Positions 58,545 to 64,000 of a stretch of 64,000 bases of DNA are shown here, one piece after another. The DNA is from Nyssa sinensis. Taxonomy: Eukaryota > Streptophyta > Magnoliopsida > Cornales > Nyssaceae. Below the pieces are notes generated by a model. It made no database searches, was not told where the DNA came from, and saw only the letters and a program-made list of their open reading frames with translations. A program made the position numbers and the translations under genes. Each line of letters begins with the position of its first letter. The first letter of the stretch is position 1. The stretch spans positions 13,228,515-13,292,514 of the forward strand of contig CM018038.1 in assembly GCA_008638375.1 (NCBI GenBank), in the 5' to 3' direction.

Positions 58545-59889
58545 ATCTACATCCAAACGGACCAAACCAATTGTTAAATAACTGCGTCGCCCCCTTTAGA
58601 GACCTGCTCGCCAAACTCAATTCATCCGATGTTCCGCCCGTCACTTGCGTAGTTTCCGAAGAATTCGGCATTCCTAATGTTCTTTTCTGGACAACCAGTG
58701 CTTGTGGCTTCTTGAGCTATGCCTACTTTACTCCACTCAGGAGTATTATTCCTCCATCATAATCCCTTCCATCCCTCTGTTTTGTTTGGATGTCTCAAAT
58801 CCAAATCTATTTCTTCAAGGGTGATTCACTGATTCATATATCTATATACATGTATTGATACAGTGAGTTTCTGGGTTCCATTTCATTTTCCCCATTATCT
58901 TCATATTATAGCTCTAAATCTGAAAATTCCTTTCACAGTCCATTTCTATTACTCTCACTTCTCAGTCTAAACTTGGTTCTGATTCTACTGTTTCTCTGAT
59001 GTGCAGATGAGAGTTATTTAACAAATGGATATTTAGATACTGTTATAGATTGGATTCGAGGCATGAAAGGTATTCGTTTGAAGGAACTCCCAACTTTTAT
59101 TCAAACCAAAAACCCAGATGATGTTATGCTAAACTTTGCCATCAACGAAGCTGAGAGATCTCATAAAGGTTCTGCAATCGTTTTGAATACGATCGACATC
59201 TTCGAGCTTGACGTTTTGGATGCTCTTGCTCCCATGTTTCCTCCTATATACCCCATCGGTCCTCTTCATCTATTTAAGAGAAAACAACTCCCAGAAAATG
59301 ATGAACTGAAATCTATTGGATTAAATTTGTGGAAAGAAGAATCAGGGTGTCTTGAATGGCTTGATTCAAAAGAACCCAAGTCGGTAATTTACGTGAATTT
59401 TGGCAGTGTGGCACGCATGACAACCCAACAGCTGATCGAATTTGCCTGGGCACTTGCCAATAGCAAGCAAAACTTCTTGTGGGCCATTTGAGCAGATCTA
59501 AGTGATCGGTGAGTCGGCAATGCTGCCTCCTGAGTTTGAGACGGAGACCAAAGAAAGGGGTTTATTATCAAGTTGGTGCCCTCAAGAACAAATCCTCGCC
59601 CACTCGTCTATCGGAGGGTTCTTGACGCACTGCGGGTGGAATTCAATTCTTGAAAGTATTTCTGGTGGAGTGGCGATGATATGTTGGCCAGCATTTGCAG
59701 AGCAACCGACTAACTGCTGGTTCTGCTGCAGCCGTTGGGCATAGGCTTGGAGGTAACTGATGTTCATAGAGATGAAGTGGAGAGACTTATGAGAGAGTTG
59801 ATGGTTGGAGAGGGGGGCAAAGAGATGAATAGAAAGGCCATGGAGTGGAAGAAGATTGCTGAAGAGTCTACTAGTTCAGCTGTGTAGAA
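58545..59889 (+). pseudogene. Broken UGT85A-type UDP-glycosyltransferase
   Basis: The family glucosylates small molecules such as hormones, phenolics or cyanohydrins using UDP-glucose. The start and roughly the first 90 residues are absent; similarity begins near NNCVAPFRDLLAKLN (about 58571). VTCVVSEEFGIPNVLFWTTSACGFL then lacks about eleven residues usual between VVSD and the AEE(F/L)G stretch. An intron of the position typical for UGT85 genes ends at 59006, followed by ESYLTNGYLDTVIDWI. The frame runs to a TGA at 59489-59491 just after NFLWAI. It resumes in another frame with the UDP-sugar (PSPG) box [20 protein letters not shown] to about 59730, shifts again near 59735 and stops at 59887, short of the usual C-terminus. 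Two frameshifts plus lost segments make it non-functional. As I recall, UGT85A4 (At1g78270) holds this position in Arabidopsis. Confidence 0.88.
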
Positions 59890-62395
59890 GAAGTCAATGA
59901 GACCAAGTCATCCGCAGAAGACTCCTCTGTTTCAGGAGTTCAAAACCCCTCAACAAACTCCCCTTGTTTAGGAGTATAGCTAACAGCTTTTAAATTTTGA
60001 ATGCATACGGTGTATAGGCAACTAAATAGGATTACAGTTACAGTTCTGTTTTGTTCAAAGCCTATTTAAAGTTCATGTATACATACAATATCAATATAAC
60101 AAAATCAGAGAAAAGCCATCAGGTTTTCATCAACCTTGATATACTTTCTTACAAGCTGGCTCATCTTATTTGAATTTTTATGACAAAATGGTTCAGCAGC
60201 TGCTTCTTTCCAAGTTTCAGAATAGATAGGCTTTGCTGGGAGTTCCAATTTAGCTCTCCAATTGTCCCCCCTCTTCTTCCTTTTTCTACTTCTTTCTTAG
60301 GCTTGCCATATTCATCAGATAAAAGACAAGAAAATTAGCTGAGTGCTTCCCCATGAGACATTTGATCTTGGAGTTGGGAGTGCTGGAGTACAGGTAAGAA
60401 GCTTTTATGGAGGCTCGCTATTTTTACACCAATGGAATAAATTCTTCTGAACTTTTTTTCAATAAATTTATCACTCTATATGCTATGCAATAGCACAAAC
60501 AATTTTTGAAATATATTTACAGCTTATTATGTAATTATATTTTGGATCAAGATCATATCCTAATTGGTTTAGGTACTGCTTTTCGAGTTTTCGATCCCTA
60601 GGGAAAAAAATAAAAGAAAAAAATAAAATAAAAATTGTGTATGAAATCATTTCCAACAAAATGATTTAGAAAAAGATTCTCAATTAGTGCGATAACACAT
60701 TATAATTTAGAGAAAAATATTAAAAAGTTTTTAAAATCATTTTTTCAATTTAAAAAGTCTATGATATATTTTTTTTTATCTAAAAGGTTCAAAAAAAAAA
60801 TTTTAATACCAAAAAATCCAATTGTTAACTTTCATCTTAATACCGTTAAAAAATATTATTAATTAGATCAAAATAACTTTTAAAATACATTTTAAAAAAT
60901 ACTAAATAATAAATATAACAAAATTTTTAATAAAAAAACATAACATTTTTTTATTTATCTAAAATGCATAAAAAATAAATTTTTACTTTATACAATGTCA
61001 TGATTTTTTGGGATTAAAAATTTGTTTTATATATTTTATAGTATTTTTTTTCTAAAATATATTTTGAAAGTCATTTTAGTATAATCAGTAATATTTTTTA
61101 ACGATATTAAGATAAAACTTAATAATTAAACTTTTTGTATTAAAATTTTTTTTTGAACTTTTTAAATAAAAAAATGTATCATTATTTTTTGAATTAAAAA
61201 CTTTTAGTTTAAGAACATTGTAATATTTTTTCTTTTATATGAAAAAGAGATAACATCTTAAGATTTAAGAGAGTTTTTTCTCCATGGGTGAAAGTTTATT
61301 AGTTTTTTTTTTTTCTAAAGCGCTGGATATTTCAACAACTCAATCGATAGCACAAGCACCCATAGTTCACGTTTTTTTTTTTTTATTTAATTTCATTTGC
61401 AAAGTAAGTATTACCCATTGGCTTTTCTCTTTAATTTTCATTTACAACGTAATTATTACCAATTGGCTTATCACTAACCCATGTTTTCCTCCAATTCCTT
61501 TCCTTCTCACGTGAGCAAGCCTCAATTGTTGACCATATTCAAAACATTTTGGCTCCACTTCAACTTTTCTCACCAATCCCAACAAAGAGAGAGGTCAGTT
61601 CTTGCTTCACCTGTGTTTGGGAGTTCTAATTCATCTATCTTTTACAGAGATACTTTAAACTCCAAGTCATATGAGAGAGACTGAATTGAACCTCTGTACA
61701 CTAGAAAGGATTTCAATCCGTCTATAAAATATATTAATCACAATTTATTATGAATTAGTTGTCTAATTTTAAAATAATTTTTTTTTTCTATTTAGTTAGC
61801 AACCTCTAATTAATTTGATTCATAATTTTAATTTATAGATCGATCTACTCAAGAATTACTGGGCAGCTATTTGTTTGAAATAAAAAGATAAAAAAATTTG
61901 ATGGTATTCAGAATATGATCACTCCATGTCACGTTGATGTAATGCGAATGTTTCTTTCAAATTTTGACAACTATCTAAATATATTATGAGCTGAAAAATT
62001 GATCGCTGAATTGAGGCCATATAATATGGAAATACATTAAGATGAAGTGATTAAAACTCCTTTTTTTTTACACGACAGTTTAAAGTTTGAGTCCTATATT
62101 GCGAACGCACTTTTAGATTTGTACCACTTTCTCCATCAACGTACTAACAATGAAAATAAAAATTGAGGCCGTATATTTCACAATTGACACTTCACAAGTT
62201 TAAGTTATAATGGGCTTTGTACCCAAAATTTTATTCCTACCCAAAACTTAACTAGATCGATTCAAATATTCAAGCCCAAAATTGTGCTAGTTTAGGATGG
62301 TCCAAGCTCAATCGTGGGCCAGTGGCTAAAGTCTAAACTCATGTCTCTTATTGATATACTATAAAATAACAAATCTAGTCAAAATGTGATACGTG
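59890..62395. other. Spacer between the UGT pseudogene and the Gypsy element
   Basis: AT-rich DNA with a foldback element (60707-61235). Short frames at 61284-61684 show no recognisable protein. Confidence 0.45.
60707..61235. mobile_element. Foldback element, family D copy 2
   Basis: About 530 bp, colinear with 24770-25312. It shares GAAAAATATTAAAAAGTTTT at the left end, CAATTGTTAACTTTCATCTT, ACCGTTAAAAAATATTATTA and TTTAACGATATTAAGATAAA. The two halves are loosely reverse-complementary. Confidence 0.7.
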
Positions 62396-62877
62396 TATGT
62401 GCAGAGCTTTTTCGTGTACAGGTCAAAAAAGATTCTGCTATCCAGATCAGACAAACACATGGGGTTCAGATATGCTTTGTTTAGAATGGTGCAAAATCTC
62501 CAACCCTACCTCTAGAATAAGAGTTATAGAGTTTCTACAGGAAGGGGTCCCGAACTGGTCACCGCTTTCCATATCTTACCGACCTCAGAATAAGGAAACA
62601 GAGTTTATATGGCAACTACTATTTCTGGATATCTTCAAATTCCTACTTTTATGGCTCCAAATCTTATTAAACTCAGGAGATCTTGAGGCTATAAATAAAG
62701 CCCTAAGGTACGCTTTCAATTTACGTTCAATTATTCGTTTCAATTATAGTCTTTTCAATTTACTAACTTTATCATCAGAGCGACTACCACCGGAGCCTAC
62801 CTAGTGATGCTCTGATTTCGAGTTCTTGACAGGTAGTGAAGGACAGGAATCCCCTCTAATAAGAAAGAGCTATATCA
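62396..62877 (+). repeat. 5' LTR (right portion) of a Ty3/Gypsy-type element
   Basis: The segment has a TATA box in GGCTATAAATAAAGCC (62687-62702) and a GACTACCACCGGAGCC ... TGCTCTGATTTCGAG region typical of plant Gypsy U5. It ends ATATCA at 62877, two bases before a primer site. The left boundary is not defined because the second LTR lies outside the window. The 135-codon frame inside (62397-62804) is not a gene. Confidence 0.6.
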
Positions 62878-62879
62878 GT

Positions 62880-62899
62880 TTGGCGATGTCTGTGGGAAC
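62880..62899 (+). promoter_or_regulatory. Primer-binding site of the Gypsy-type element
   Basis: TTGGCGATGTCTGTGGGAAC matches the usual plant Gypsy pattern TTGGCGCCGTCTGTGGGAAC except at two positions. Both can be read as C-to-T-type change on one strand or the other. Confidence 0.65.
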
Positions 62900-63029
62900 G
62901 ACAATCGTTCTTGTTAACGTTTTCTTCAAAAACAACAAGTCCTTTGTCTTTTTCTTCCAAAAAAAGGCAATAGCTCCCGATTTTCATCCTAGAAAAAATT
63001 TTCAAAACCCCCAAAGTCAGCCTCTTACT

Positions 63030-64000
63030 GGGAGAGGATGGGGGCAAACACCTAATCACTTGCAACAACAGCTTGATTGGATTTAGCGACAATTTGATCA
63101 AGTGCAGGAACAACTCGTTGCCATGTCACAAGCTTTGGCTTCGTTAGCCTAAGGCTAGTGGAGCAATATTCCTTCTCCTCCTACCAACCCTGTTCACGGA
63201 GGAGTTCAGCCTTCCGCCGCCACCACCACAGACGGAGGATCCCCTAAAGAGGAATTGCCCAATGTGCAACCGGTACACCTGTATGGTACCACTCACATGG
63301 GGGCTGATCCCTAGACGTCAATAGCTATAGGGAGAGGGATGCCCACTTTTCAACCAACTGTCCATTACCAAAGCAGAACGAGGATTCCTACTCTTGTGGC
63401 TTTGGAAGCTGATCCAGTGCCATAGGAATTCCAGCCCCTAGAGGCACCGACCCCCTTAGTCTTGGGAGGGCAACATCATTCTGCCAATATTGGACAAACT
63501 CATCCCCTGAATCAATGGTCTGAAGGTGCAGGACAGGGTCAATAGCAGGTCCTAAACCCACAACAAGTCTTGCCTAGAGTCTTTCAAAGGGCAGAAGAGA
63601 TAGCAAACTCCCAAGAACAGACCATCTTTACTAGAGGGTTCCACGCCCCTCTAGAGCAAGACAAATTAGGAAAGTTGCTTAGGAGGTTCTCTATGCCACT
63701 CACCTCTGCCATAATGACAGAGGAGCGGCCAAAAAATTTGTTGTCCCAAAATTAACCCTCTACGATGGGTCTGAGGATCTGGGGACCACCTGTCTCACTA
63801 TCAGCATATAATGGCTCTCTATGGGGCTACTGACGCCTTCATGTGCCGAACTTTCGTAACAAGCCTTAAGGGTACTGCCCTGAAGTGGTTTCACAACCTC
63901 CTCTAAGAATCGATTAGTAACTTCTATGAGCTCAATAAGTAGTTTCTTAATCGATTCCTAACCAGCAAGAAATGAAGGAAAGGGCCAGAATTCCTGTTAA
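63030..64000 (+). pseudogene. Degenerate Gypsy gag (continues beyond the window)
   Basis: The plus-strand frames carry the retrotransposon gag core: HLSHYQHIMALYGATDAFMC, then RTFVTSLKGTALKWFHNL (63787-63903), and SISNFYELNK. Upstream, 63080-63750 is a gag-like N-terminal region (QQLDWI, QFDQVQEQL, HAPLEQDKLGKLLRRFSMPL). About ten in-frame stops and at least one frameshift break it. It belongs with the LTR and primer site at 62396-62899. Protease and pol would lie to the right, outside the window. Confidence 0.75.

Noticed and set aside
62397..62804. 135-codon ORF near the right end
   Set aside because: It lies wholly in the Gypsy-type LTR and crosses the TATA and leader signals. No protein features.

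Overview
The window is nuclear DNA from a flowering plant, most likely a woody or other mid-to-large-genome eudicot. Intron-split genes sit far apart in very AT-rich DNA that is full of dinucleotide microsatellites, short inverted-repeat elements (MITEs) and decayed LTR retrotransposons. There are no bacterial-style operons. The species cannot be named from the sequence.

Three genes can be spliced by eye into uninterrupted reading frames. (1) 2425-4823 (+): a 685-residue leucine-rich-repeat protein of the plant 'outer arm dynein light chain 1-like' type, 4 coding exons. (2) 13843-20268 (-): a 699-residue QUASIMODO2/TSD2-type Golgi putative methyltransferase, 8 coding exons plus a 5' UTR intron; this family is needed for homogalacturonan pectin and cell adhesion. 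(3) 44869-49167 (+): a 290-residue single-RRM RNA-binding protein with two polyproline tracts, 6 coding exons. A fourth locus, 58545-59889 (+), is a broken UGT85A-type glycosyltransferase. As I recall the Arabidopsis map, these four families are neighbours in the same order on chromosome 1 (At1g78230, At1g78240, At1g78260, At1g78270), so the window looks like a conserved ancestral gene block stretched by repeats.

Layout: 1-1.5 kb is upstream DNA with a decayed tandem repeat. 1.5-5.0 kb is the LRR gene. 5.1-8.2 kb is a short, internally deleted Copia element on the minus strand, with both LTRs, primer site, polypurine tract and a perfect 5-bp target duplication. 8.27-10.16 kb is a probable solo LTR. 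10.2-13.8 kb is a spacer with a MITE. 13.8-20.95 kb is the QUA2-like gene. 21-44.2 kb is a long AT-rich spacer with Stowaway, hAT-like, foldback and other MITEs and several tandem duplications. 44.5-49.5 kb is the RRM gene. 49.66-51.9 kb is the left end of another Copia-like element, with a hAT-like MITE after it that keeps a perfect 8-bp target duplication. 51.9-53.7 kb is retroelement-like DNA. 58.5-59.9 kb is the UGT pseudogene. 62.4-64 kb is the left part of a degenerate Ty3/Gypsy element running off the window.

The genes do not form a co-regulated cluster. I found no unknown multi-gene system, CRISPR array or RNA operon. The points most worth following are the conserved gene block, the fresh-looking insertion footprints, the stop codons in the Gypsy gag that all fit C-to-T change, an alternative splice site in the LRR gene leader that would add an upstream ORF, and several repeat families that recur within these 64 kb.
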